Position numbers and translations under genes: made by a program. Positions 1 to 5,937 of a stretch of DNA of 5,937 nt are shown in pieces; position 1 is the stretch's first letter, and every line of letters begins with the position of its first letter. Source of the DNA: Bacteroidales bacterium (GTDB lineage: Bacteria > Bacteroidota > Bacteroidia > Bacteroidales > UBA932); contig JAFNUQ010000248.1 of the NCBI GenBank assembly GCA_017383945.1, forward strand, positions 1 to 5,937, written 5' to 3'. The notes under the pieces were generated by a model. That model was not told the DNA's origin and did no database searches. It worked only from the letters and a program-made list of their open reading frames with translations.

Positions 1-749
1 ATAAAGGTGTTGGCATATCCGTTGGTAATCTGCAGAGCAGCACCAAGAAGCATAGAGAATATGAAGAAAATAGCAAAACGTTTCTCCTTGAAGAGAGCAA
101 ATGCGCTCAATCCGGTAGCTTCTGCAAAACTCTGAGTACCTGCACTCTTAGGCTTGCAAGGACAATTTGGAAGGAAGAGAGCATATATGCAGAGCACGAC
201 ACTGACTGCACCTGAAACAATAAACTGGTTGTATGTGTGCTGGAACTGCACGCCATCTGCGCCCTTTACAAAGTTTACGAGGAGCATTGAACAGATGAAG
301 CCTATTGTGCCGAAAACGCGAATAGGAGGGAAGTCCTTTACAGGATCCTTACCAGCTTTTTCAAGCGCATTGTAGGCCACAGAATTGGAAATAGCGATTG
401 TCGGCATAAAGAATGCAACGCTCAATGTATAAAGAGCATAGAACACTCCAAACTGGATTGCAGCGCCTGCGCTCATCGCATAGAATCCAGCGGCAAGCAT
501 TGTAATTCCGGCAAGGCCGTGAGAGAACGAAAGTACCTTCTGAGCCGGGATCCAACGATCTGCAACAATGCCCATAATAGCAGGCATAAAGATTGAAACA
601 AAACCTTGAGTTGCAAAGAAAAGCCAAATCTGCTCACCAAAACCCGACTTGGCCAAGAAACTTCCCATTGAAGTGAGATATGCACCCCATGCTGCAAACT
701 GAAGGAAGTTCATGATAATCAGCTGAAGGCTGACAAGTGATTTTTTCAT
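1..749 (-). CDS. nupG: NupG-type nucleoside:H+ symporter (MFS), 3' end cut off by window edge
   Basis: Inner-membrane major facilitator protein that should import nucleosides with protons. The reading frame is open from the ATG at 749-747 to the left edge, giving 249 complete codons of a protein that is usually about 415-420 residues. The N-terminal half is visible and hydrophobic throughout, with helices near residues 8-32, 42-62, 72-92, 98-120, 145-162 and 175-193, then the start of the second half from about 225. It follows E. coli NupG closely, as I remember it: FLQFAAWGAYL (15-25), FMPAIMGIVADRW (54-66), DFPPIRVFGTIGF (139-151), and ALFKEKRFAIFFIFSMLLG (218-236). R144, T148, F151, Q240 and N243 correspond to uridine-contacting residues of E. 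coli NupG (R136, T140, F143, Q225, N228, from memory). A short leader and a TAnnTTTG box lie upstream, and tgt is divergent. The exact substrate (nucleosides in general or xanthosine) cannot be settled from this half. Confidence 0.9.
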   Translation of the reverse strand, partial: MKKSLVSLQLIIMNFLQFAAWGAYLTSMGSFLAKSGFGEQIWLFFATQGFVSIFMPAIMGIVADRWIPAQKVLSFSHGLAGITMLAAGFYAMSAGAAIQFGVFYALYTLSVAFFMPTIAISNSVAYNALEKAGKDPVKDFPPIRVFGTIGFICSMLLVNFVKGADGVQFQHTYNQFIVSGAVSVVLCIYALFLPNCPCKPKSAGTQSFAEATGLSAFALFKEKRFAIFFIFSMLLGAALQITNGYANTF

Positions 750-783
750 ATATGCTTGATTTAGTATTAATCGTTTTAGCTTA

Positions 784-791
784 CAAAAATA
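784..791 (-). promoter_or_regulatory. Candidate Bacteroidota -7 promoter element for nupG
   Basis: On the minus strand these bases read TATTTTTG, a full match to the TAnnTTTG -7 consensus of Bacteroidota primary sigma factors. Transcription would start about 4-7 nt further on, near 777-780, leaving a leader of roughly 30 nt before the ATG at 749. A T-rich stretch about 20 nt upstream (GTTTTTC) could stand in for the -33 element, but no clean TTTG is present. The region is AT-rich, so a chance match is possible. Confidence 0.5.
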
Positions 792-814
792 AATGATTTT
801 AGTGGGAAAAACAC

Positions 815-822
815 TATCTTTG
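815..822 (+). promoter_or_regulatory. Candidate Bacteroidota -7 promoter element abutting the tgt start codon
   Basis: These bases read TATCTTTG, a full match to TAnnTTTG, and end only 4 nt before the tgt ATG at 827. Standard spacing puts the transcription start at about 826-829, on the start codon itself, so the message would be leaderless or nearly so. The upstream -33 position (about 795-802) holds only a T-rich GATTTTAG. A 7-of-8 match, TATGCTTG at 751-758, is an alternative that would give a leader of about 60 nt. Both assignments come from sequence matching alone. Confidence 0.4.
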
Positions 823-826
823 AAGA

Positions 827-1957
827 ATGAAATTTACACTATCCTGCGTTGACCCTCATTCAAGTGCCAGATGCGGCACACTGCACACAGACCACGGAGA
901 TATCCAGACTCCGATATTTATGCCTGTTGGTACTGTCGGCTCGGTCAAAGGCGTATACCATAGAGACCTTAAAGAAGACATCAAAGCCGAGATTATACTT
1001 GGCAATACATACCATCTTTATCTCCGTCCGGGACTTGATACACTCAAGGCTGCCGGCGGACTCCACAAATTTGAATCTTGGGATAGGCCCATCCTCACAG
1101 ATAGTGGCGGATTCCAGGTGTTCTCTCTCAGCCCCATCAGAAAGCTGACAGCAGAAGGCTGTAGATTCAGCAGCCATATCGACGGCTCAAAGCACCTTTT
1201 TACCCCTGAAAACAACGTTGATACTCAGCGCATTATCGGTGCTGATATTATGATGGCGCTAGACGAATGTTGCCCTGGCGACGCTTCGCACGACTATGCC
1301 CGCAAGAGCCTCGACCTCACAAAAGGCTGGCTGGAGAGATTTGACAAGCGCTTCCGCGAGACAGAGCCGCTCTACGGCTATTCGCAGTGCTATTTCCCAA
1401 TCGTGCAAGGCTGCGTTTACCCTGACCTTCGCCGTGAGGCAGCAGAGCACGCAGTGCAGATGGGAGCTGATGGCTATGCCATCGGAGGCCTTGCGGTGGG
1501 AGAGAGCTCAGAGCAGATGTACGAGACAATCGAGCTCGTGTGCCCATTGCTGCCTAAGGACAAGCCAAGATATTTGATGGGAGTCGGTACGCCTGTCAAT
1601 ATCCTTGAAGCGATTGAGAGGGGAGTGGATATGTTTGACTGCGTAATGCCAACCCGCAACGGACGCAACGGAATGCTCTTCACCTGGGACGGCATTATGA
1701 ATATGCGCAATGCAAAATGGGCAGAGGACTTCAGTGAGATTGATCCTCTCGGTGCCTCATTTGTGGACCATAACTATTCAAAAGCCTACCTCCACCACCT
1801 CTTCAAGGCCGGGGAAATGTTTGCAGCAATGCTTGCGAGCGAGCACAACCTCGCATTCTATCTCGACCTAGTCAGAGAAGCTCGCAAGCACATTCAGGCA
1901 GGAGACTTCGCAGCTTGGAAGAAACAGACGGTAGAACGCATTAGCAGAAGAATGTAA
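827..1957 (+). CDS. tgt: tRNA-guanine transglycosylase (queuine/preQ1 tRNA-ribosyltransferase)
   Basis: Cytoplasmic enzyme that exchanges the wobble guanine 34 of GUN-anticodon tRNAs (Tyr, His, Asn, Asp) for preQ1, a step towards queuosine. The 376 residues match the family length and form one TIM-barrel domain. Visible motifs are FMPVGTVGSVKGV (31-43), DSGGFQVFS (92-100, D92 being the general acid/base), ALDEC (144-148, base recognition), IVQGC (192-196), IGGLAVGE (219-226) and MFDCVMPTRNGRNG (269-282), with D271 as the expected nucleophile. C148, G221 and E226 match bacterial, preQ1-type enzymes rather than the eukaryotic queuine type. The structural zinc site is unusual: where E. coli has CxCxxC, residues 309-314 read GASFVD, and only the histidine (H340) remains. 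I recall Bacteroides homologues sharing this, so the protein is probably functional. The start is fixed by the family-typical N-terminus. First gene of the putative operon; 1 nt separates it from the permease gene. Confidence 0.96.
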   Translation: MKFTLSCVDPHSSARCGTLHTDHGDIQTPIFMPVGTVGSVKGVYHRDLKEDIKAEIILGNTYHLYLRPGLDTLKAAGGLHKFESWDRPILTDSGGFQVFSLSPIRKLTAEGCRFSSHIDGSKHLFTPENNVDTQRIIGADIMMALDECCPGDASHDYARKSLDLTKGWLERFDKRFRETEPLYGYSQCYFPIVQGCVYPDLRREAAEHAVQMGADGYAIGGLAVGESSEQMYETIELVCPLLPKDKPRYLMGVGTPVNILEAIERGVDMFDCVMPTRNGRNGMLFTWDGIMNMRNAKWAEDFSEIDPLGASFVDHNYSKAYLHHLFKAGEMFAAMLASEHNLAFYLDLVREARKHIQAGDFAAWKKQTVERISRRM

Positions 1958-1958
1958 G

Positions 1959-3047
1959 ATGCTCGGTATCAAAAAGATAGACTGGTATATAGCAAAGACG
2001 TTTATACTCACGTTCTTTGTGGCGTTGCTGCTCATAATCGGCATCGTCATCATCTTTGATATCTCCGAGAAAATTGACTACTTCGTCAAGAATGAAGCTC
2101 CAATAAAGGAAATCATATTTGACTATTACCTAAACTTCATTCCATATTTCGTAAATATGTTCTCGCCGTTGTTTGTGTTCATCACGGTGATATTCTTCAC
2201 CTCCAGGATGGCATCAAACTCCGAGATCATTGCGATTCTTTCTTCCGGCGTCAGCTACAAAAGGATGCTTGTGCCGTATATAGTTTCATCCATATTCATC
2301 GGCCTGCTCTCTCTAGGACTCAATCTCTTTATCATCCCTCAATCCAATGTCACAAGGGTTGAGTTTGAGAGCAAATATGTCAAGAAAAATGAGACATTCA
2401 ATCTCAGAGATCTCCATTATCAGATAGCACCCGGTCAGTTTGTTTATATTGAGTCATTTAGCCGCTGGAACAACACTGCATATCGATTCTCAATCGAAGA
2501 TATCAAAGACAATAAACTGGTCAAGAAAGTTGCGGCAGAAAGCGCAAGATGGGAAGAAGAGACAGGTAGTTGGAATATGCGCAAGGTAGCAATCCGCGAC
2601 TATAGCCACGGACTCACCGATGAGATCCAATACAAAGCTCAGGTAGACACAGTCATTGAGCTGACACTCAAGGACTTGTTTAACAACAAAAAGACTGTAG
2701 AAACCCTTGATGCAGCGGCACTCAGCGACCTGATTGAAACGCAGAACATGCGTGGCGATGCCAACGTAATGTATGCCCAGATTGAGAAGAACAGACGCCT
2801 TGCGCTTCCATTCTCGGCAATCATCCTGACAATTATGGGAGTTACACTGTCTTCTCGCAAGAAGCGTGGCGGCATCGGCTGGAACATCGGACTTGGAATC
2901 GCTCTTGCATTTGGCTATATCCTTTTCCTCAGATTAAGCGAAATGTTTGTCTACACCAATACGCTGCCTGCGTGGATAGCACTATGGATTCCAAATGTTT
3001 TGTTTGCAATAATTGCTGCATTCATATACTCAAAAGCACACAAATAA
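1959..3047 (+). CDS. lptG: LptF/LptG (YjgP/YjgQ) family permease of the LPS transport complex
   Basis: Inner-membrane subunit of the LptB2FG ABC transporter, which pulls lipopolysaccharide out of the inner membrane and passes it to the periplasmic Lpt bridge. The 362 residues show the family architecture: three N-terminal helices (about 10-33, 57-80, 101-127), a soluble periplasmic beta-rich domain (about 130-275), and three C-terminal helices (about 281-298, 306-326, 336-357). The segment [15 protein letters not shown] (89-103) is the conserved cytoplasmic coupling region that contacts the LptB ATPase, and SSRKKRGG (298-305) is the short basic loop between helices 4 and 5. The ATG lies 1 nt after the tgt stop, and the opening [14 protein letters not shown] is typical of the family, which supports this start. 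No recognisable ribosome binding site precedes it. Bacteroidota usually carry more than one YjgP/YjgQ paralogue, so the choice between LptF and LptG is uncertain. The lptG symbol is the closest guess; family membership is secure. Confidence 0.88.
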   Translation: MLGIKKIDWYIAKTFILTFFVALLLIIGIVIIFDISEKIDYFVKNEAPIKEIIFDYYLNFIPYFVNMFSPLFVFITVIFFTSRMASNSEIIAILSSGVSYKRMLVPYIVSSIFIGLLSLGLNLFIIPQSNVTRVEFESKYVKKNETFNLRDLHYQIAPGQFVYIESFSRWNNTAYRFSIEDIKDNKLVKKVAAESARWEEETGSWNMRKVAIRDYSHGLTDEIQYKAQVDTVIELTLKDLFNNKKTVETLDAAALSDLIETQNMRGDANVMYAQIEKNRRLALPFSAIILTIMGVTLSSRKKRGGIGWNIGLGIALAFGYILFLRLSEMFVYTNTLPAWIALWIPNVLFAIIAAFIYSKAHK

Positions 3048-3055
3048 CCCAGACA

Positions 3056-3490
3056 ATGATAGTAAAAGTCATCAACAAGAGCGACAATGCTCTTCCTAAG
3101 TACTCGACTGAGTTTGCCTCAGGAATGGACGTCAGAGCGGCCAATTTTGAACCCATCGTGCTCAAGCCTCTTCAGAGAGCAATGGTTCCAACCGGCCTCT
3201 ACTTAGAAATCCCTCAGGGATATGAGGTTCAGGTGCGCCCAAGAAGCGGACTTGCAGCTAAAAGAGGTATCACAGTGCTCAATACTCCAGGTACAATTGA
3301 TGCTGACTATAGAGGCGAGGTGTGCGTGATTCTTGTAAATCTCAGCAACGATGACTTTACCATTATGAGGGGCGAGAGGATTGCTCAGCTTGTGCTTGCA
3401 AAGCATGAAGTAATTGAGTGGCAAGAAGTTGAAGAGCTTGCAGAATCTGGCAGAGGCGCCGGCGGTTTCGGCAGTACAGGAGTAAAATAA
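3056..3490 (+). CDS. dut: dUTPase (deoxyuridine 5'-triphosphate nucleotidohydrolase)
   Basis: Hydrolyses dUTP to dUMP and pyrophosphate, keeping uracil out of DNA and feeding thymidylate synthesis; homotrimeric and cytoplasmic. The 144 residues carry all five motifs of the trimeric family: motif 1 SGMDVRA (22-28, D25); motif 2 [10 protein letters not shown] (62-71, S64); motif 3 [13 protein letters not shown] (76-88, catalytic D82, uracil-stacking-side Y85); motif 4 GERIAQLVL (106-114); and motif 5 [10 protein letters not shown] (133-142, with F138 closing over the uracil). The frame stays open for 28 codons further upstream, to 2972, but that extension lies inside the permease gene and has nothing dUTPase-like. 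The [10 protein letters not shown] start at 3056 gives the usual family length and sits 8 nt after the preceding stop. No Shine-Dalgarno sequence is visible, as expected for Bacteroidota. murF follows after 2 nt. Confidence 0.96.
   Translation: MIVKVINKSDNALPKYSTEFASGMDVRAANFEPIVLKPLQRAMVPTGLYLEIPQGYEVQVRPRSGLAAKRGITVLNTPGTIDADYRGEVCVILVNLSNDDFTIMRGERIAQLVLAKHEVIEWQEVEELAESGRGAGGFGSTGVK
3478..3482 (+). promoter_or_regulatory. Shine-Dalgarno-like AGGAG upstream of murF
   Basis: AGGAG ends 10 nt before the murF ATG at 3493, within workable distance for a ribosome binding site. It also encodes part of the last codons of dut (Thr-Gly-Val), and Bacteroidota rarely rely on Shine-Dalgarno pairing, so it may be coincidental. 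It is the only start in the window with such a match. Confidence 0.25.
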
Positions 3491-3492
3491 CA

Positions 3493-4797
3493 ATGGAAAT
3501 AAAAGATCTTTATGAGCTTTACCTTCAGTGTGACTGCAAGGTAACTACAGATAGTCGCAATATTCAGGGAGGAGAAATTTTCTTTGCACTTAAAGGAGAA
3601 AACTTTGACGGCAATCAATATGCACTCTCAGCCTTGGAAAAAGGAGCGAGATGGGCAGTTGTAGACTGCGGTAATCTTCCTAAAAGAGCAGAACTGATAG
3701 TTGTAGAAGACAGTTTCAAAGCACTCCAACAACTTGCTATTCATCACAGAAAACATGTCAAAGACGGCAAGCTTCCCGTTATCGGTCTCACAGGAACCAA
3801 CGGCAAGACTACCACAAAAAACCTCATCGAGGCTGTATTGTCCTGCAAGTATAAAGTAACAGCAACCAAAGGCAACCTAAACAACGATATAGGTGTGCCA
3901 CTTTCTTTGCTTAGCATCACACCGGACACTGAGATTGCGGTAATCGAGATGGGAGCCAATCACCCCGATGACATCACCAAGCTTGTGCAGGTAAGTCAGC
4001 CGGACTACGGACTCATCACCAATGTGGGCAAGGCTCATCTTCTGGGCTTCGGCTCATTTGAAGGCGTGAAGGCTGCCAAAGGCGAATTATATCGCTGGTT
4101 GGGCGAGCATCGCGGATCTCTAATCTTTGTCAACGAAGATGACTGCAACCTTCGCGAGATGGCCTCAAAACAGCCTTCTCACAGCTATGGCTACGGCATG
4201 AAGTATCAGGGAGCAGAACTGCTTCCAAGCAGCCCTGATCAGCCTTTCTTGCGCATTAAACTAGCAGGGGAGACCATCAACACACAGCTCGTGGGCAGTT
4301 ATAATGCAGACAACGTACTCGCAGCACTCGCAGTAGGCGAATACTTCGGCGTCGCCCGTCATAAAGCGATAGCGGCAATCGAGGGCTACTGTCCTGCAAA
4401 CAAGCGATCTCAGATGATGCGCACAGAGAAGAACACCCTCATCGTGGATGCCTACAACGCCAACCCTTCTTCAATGAATGCGGCGCTCGACAATTTCTCC
4501 AACGTGCAGGCAGAGCGCAAAATTGCAATGCTCGGAGATATGCGCGAGCTCGGCGAGGATTCGCTCGGAGAGCACATCAGCATCCTTGGCAAACTTCGCA
4601 GTATGGAGCTGGAAAGCTATCTAGTCGGAGAAGAATTTGCAAAGGCAGTAGAGCAGGAAGGAAAGGGCAGCGAAATGCTCTTCAGCACCTCCGAAGCGCT
4701 CACAGCATTCCTATCAGAACACCCTGTAGAGCAAGCAGTAATCCTGCTTAAAGGCTCACGTGGAATTGCGATGGAAAAGGTAATTCCGGTTCTATAG
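3493..4797 (+). CDS. murF: UDP-MurNAc-tripeptide:D-alanyl-D-alanine ligase (MurF)
   Basis: Cytoplasmic ATP-dependent ligase that adds D-Ala-D-Ala to UDP-MurNAc-tripeptide, completing the peptidoglycan precursor pentapeptide. The 434 residues fit the family and show three domains. The N-terminal UDP-substrate domain (about 1-90) contains the TDSRNIQGGEIFFALKGENF signature. The central ATPase domain has the P-loop GTNGKTTT (101-108, K105), NLNNDIGVPLSLL (128-140), EMGANHPDDI (152-161), NVGKAHLLGFGS (177-188), the lysine expected to be carbamylated (K196 in AAKGEL) and SYNADNVLAA (269-278). The C-terminal domain (about 300-434) has DAYNANPSSMNAAL (319-332), MLGDMRELGEDS (346-357) and LLKGSRGIAMEKV (418-430). 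DAYNANP and the two-residue differences from MurE/MurC motifs identify it as MurF. A stand-alone gene here, outside a division and cell wall cluster as far as can be seen. Last gene of the putative operon; its stop lies 5 nt from the stop of the convergent barrel gene. Confidence 0.96.
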   Translation: MEIKDLYELYLQCDCKVTTDSRNIQGGEIFFALKGENFDGNQYALSALEKGARWAVVDCGNLPKRAELIVVEDSFKALQQLAIHHRKHVKDGKLPVIGLTGTNGKTTTKNLIEAVLSCKYKVTATKGNLNNDIGVPLSLLSITPDTEIAVIEMGANHPDDITKLVQVSQPDYGLITNVGKAHLLGFGSFEGVKAAKGELYRWLGEHRGSLIFVNEDDCNLREMASKQPSHSYGYGMKYQGAELLPSSPDQPFLRIKLAGETINTQLVGSYNADNVLAALAVGEYFGVARHKAIAAIEGYCPANKRSQMMRTEKNTLIVDAYNANPSSMNAALDNFSNVQAERKIAMLGDMRELGEDSLGEHISILGKLRSMELESYLVGEEFAKAVEQEGKGSEMLFSTSEALTAFLSEHPVEQAVILLKGSRGIAMEKVIPVL

Positions 4798-4802
4798 AGC
4801 AT

Positions 4803-5937
4803 CTAACGCCACCTGTATTGGAGTTTCACTTCGGTGCGTTCAGGTTTATACTCAAGCCGCAGCCACAAGCTGTGGCTTCTGTTTATGTGCCAGGCACAAA
4901 ATAGCGAGGCCTTCCATCCTCGGCCATAAAGTGCAGGGACATTGAAAGTTCCTGGAGCATCCTGCTCATAGACATAGATACGGTCATCCCAATTATCAAC
5001 CTTATATACAGTTGCACGGGCACTCATCGTCAGTTTTTCCGTCTTGTGGGAAGCTTGCAGATAGGCCATGTGTGCAAATGAACGGCACCAGAGAGCATTG
5101 TAACGGAAAGCAAAACTCATCCTACCGGATGTCAGCAGACAATCCGCACGGACATCCACCCGCAAAGGAGCACTCTCGTCGGGGCGATATCTCAGATTTA
5201 CCCTCAGTTGCGGCGACAATCCCAGCGAGTCAGACGGGGAGAGCTTGGGCTTCCACTGGGCAAGCAACTTATACTGCGCCTTTCCACCCCTCACGGCAAA
5301 GTCTGCGCTCGCAAACGTAGAAGCATCAGAATACCCCAAGGCAATACCGCTATATTCTTTATATTCAGGCGAATAGTAGCGTGCCTGCAACGCGAGATTA
5401 CGACCATATTCGGGAACCCAGAGAAGTCCAGCCAGCGCAGCAATATGATTGCGATAGTGCCACGATGTTTCGCCGAAAAGGCTAATATCAGCAAAGCCAT
5501 AGCGCAGATCCAGCGAAGATGCAGTGCTGCTTATCGTGCTTCCCAGAGTGAGATTTCTGCCACTCCAGTCAAGATGTGCAACTCCGGATTTACCGACAAT
5601 ATCGGCAGCTGCAGAGAGACCGAAACGGCCCAGTTCCCAATCGCTGGCGACTCCAATATGGCTGGCAGACGCACTAGGGCTCGCAGCAATTCCACTTGCC
5701 TTTTTGTGAAAGGCAGAAATGGATGAATAGCCGCTCAAGCTGAAACCGCTCCATTGATTAAGTCCTTGTCCGAAACGGGCAGAATAACTTCCCAATACCA
5801 ATTTGCCAAGATGGCGTTTACCATAAATTGCGGCGCTGACTACTCCAAGATTGGGTTCCGGCTCAGAATAGCTAGTGCGACTAGTCCAATATAACTCCGC
5901 AACAGAGCCTAACTCAGCGTGATACTTAATCTTATAT
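4803..5937 (-). CDS. Large beta-barrel-like protein, probable Bacteroidota helix-hairpin-helix/outer-membrane family (C-terminal part)
   Basis: The frame is open from the right edge to the TAG at 4805-4803, giving 377 visible codons with no start in the window. A TTG at 5801 could be taken as a start, but the 45 codons before it continue the same strand pattern, so the gene is truncated by the window and not a 332-residue protein. The visible part is rich in alternating polar/hydrophobic stretches with many Tyr, Trp and Ser, has no helical membrane segments, and ends in an amphipathic strand (VKLQYRWR), as outer-membrane barrels do. Motifs GSYSARFGQGLNQWSG (49-64 of the fragment) and YEQDAPGTFNVPALYGRG (323-340) resemble, from memory, the C-terminal region of Bacteroidales proteins annotated as helix-hairpin-helix domain-containing, whose ComEA-like DNA-binding motif would lie upstream, outside this window. 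Function unknown; DNA binding or uptake is speculation. Convergent with murF. Confidence 0.7.
   Translation of the reverse strand, partial: YKIKYHAELGSVAELYWTSRTSYSEPEPNLGVVSAAIYGKRHLGKLVLGSYSARFGQGLNQWSGFSLSGYSSISAFHKKASGIAASPSASASHIGVASDWELGRFGLSAAADIVGKSGVAHLDWSGRNLTLGSTISSTASSLDLRYGFADISLFGETSWHYRNHIAALAGLLWVPEYGRNLALQARYYSPEYKEYSGIALGYSDASTFASADFAVRGGKAQYKLLAQWKPKLSPSDSLGLSPQLRVNLRYRPDESAPLRVDVRADCLLTSGRMSFAFRYNALWCRSFAHMAYLQASHKTEKLTMSARATVYKVDNWDDRIYVYEQDAPGTFNVPALYGRGWKASLFCAWHINRSHSLWLRLEYKPERTEVKLQYRWR
4861..4877 (+). terminator. Weak stem-loop downstream of murF, possible terminator
   Basis: A perfect 7-bp inverted repeat, AGCCACA-AGC-TGTGGCT, lies 63 nt after the murF stop and inside the 3' end of the convergent gene. 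It is the best hairpin I noticed near the end of the operon, but the 3-nt loop, short stem and broken T stretch (TCTGTTT) make it a poor intrinsic terminator. It also encodes Ser-His-Ser-Leu-Trp-Leu on the other strand, so it may be chance. Confidence 0.2.

Larger units (their letters stand above)
827..4797 (+). other. Putative four-gene operon tgt-lptF/G-dut-murF
   Basis: Four plus-strand genes follow each other with gaps of 1, 8 and 2 nt and no room for internal promoters or terminators between them, so one transcript from the 750-826 region is the simplest reading. The TAAGATG junction between tgt and the permease gene would allow ribosomes to terminate and restart. The gene content mixes tRNA modification, LPS export, dUTP hydrolysis and peptidoglycan precursor synthesis. 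Promoters inside coding sequence cannot be excluded. Confidence 0.7.

Noticed and set aside
361..697. Two open frames on the minus strand inside nupG (361-627 and 473-697)
   Set aside because: They are out-of-frame readings of nupG, whose own frame matches E. coli NupG along its entire visible length.
2972..3055. In-frame N-terminal extension of dut by 28 codons from an upstream ATG
   Set aside because: It overlaps the conserved last transmembrane helix of the permease gene, its Cys-rich sequence does not resemble dUTPases, and the start at 3056 gives the usual 144-residue length.
5208..5726. 172-codon plus-strand open frame opposite the barrel gene
   Set aside because: It is a shadow of the minus-strand gene: its translation has no recognisable motifs and an implausible composition (many Arg, Ser, Ile and Cys scattered), and the minus strand has coherent family motifs throughout.
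5799..5801. TTG as the start codon of the minus-strand barrel gene
   Set aside because: The same frame stays open for 45 more codons to the window edge with matching beta-strand character, and the protein would begin in the middle of a conserved motif region with no signal peptide.
5872..5884. Inverted repeat CTAGT-GCG-ACTAG
   Set aside because: Only 5 bp of stem, inside coding sequence, with no second copy or flanking structure; expected by chance.
1..5937. Search for CRISPR repeats, tRNA genes, insertion sequence ends, toxin-antitoxin or defence genes
   Set aside because: No spaced direct repeats, tRNA-like cloverleaf, transposase motifs or small paired genes were seen; the window is almost entirely occupied by the six genes described.

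Overview
The window looks like chromosomal DNA from a member of the Bacteroidota, most likely the order Bacteroidales. Three things point there. The shared intergenic region carries perfect matches to the Bacteroidota -7 promoter element TAnnTTTG on both strands. Most starts lack a Shine-Dalgarno sequence. The proteins (a NupG-type symporter, a TGT with the FPIVQGC motif and no zinc cysteines, an LptF/LptG permease, and a large barrel protein with a FGQGLxxWSG motif) resemble Bacteroides-type homologues as I remember them. I cannot name a genus.

Layout. Bases 1-749 (minus strand) hold the first 249 codons of a nucleoside:H+ symporter (nupG) that runs off the left edge. Bases 750-826 are a 77-bp divergent promoter region. 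Bases 827-4797 (plus strand) hold four tightly packed genes, tgt, lptF/lptG-like, dut and murF, with gaps of 1, 8 and 2 nt, so they are probably one operon. Bases 4803-5937 (minus strand) hold the C-terminal 377 codons of a large, probably outer-membrane beta-barrel protein that runs off the right edge; its stop codon lies 5 nt from the murF stop. Every stretch longer than 77 bp is coding.

How the genes fit together. The putative operon mixes cell-envelope assembly (murF completes the UDP-MurNAc-pentapeptide; the LptF/G-like permease extracts lipopolysaccharide from the inner membrane) with nucleic-acid housekeeping (tgt for queuosine tRNA modification; dut for dUTP removal). The divergent nupG gene imports nucleosides, a loose link to dut.

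I found no RNA genes, CRISPR arrays, insertion sequences, phage genes or defence system, and I see no evidence of an undescribed multi-gene system. The points most worth checking are a promoter box that would make the tgt mRNA leaderless or nearly so, a TGT without its three zinc cysteines, and the barrel protein of unknown function, whose N-terminus lies outside the window.
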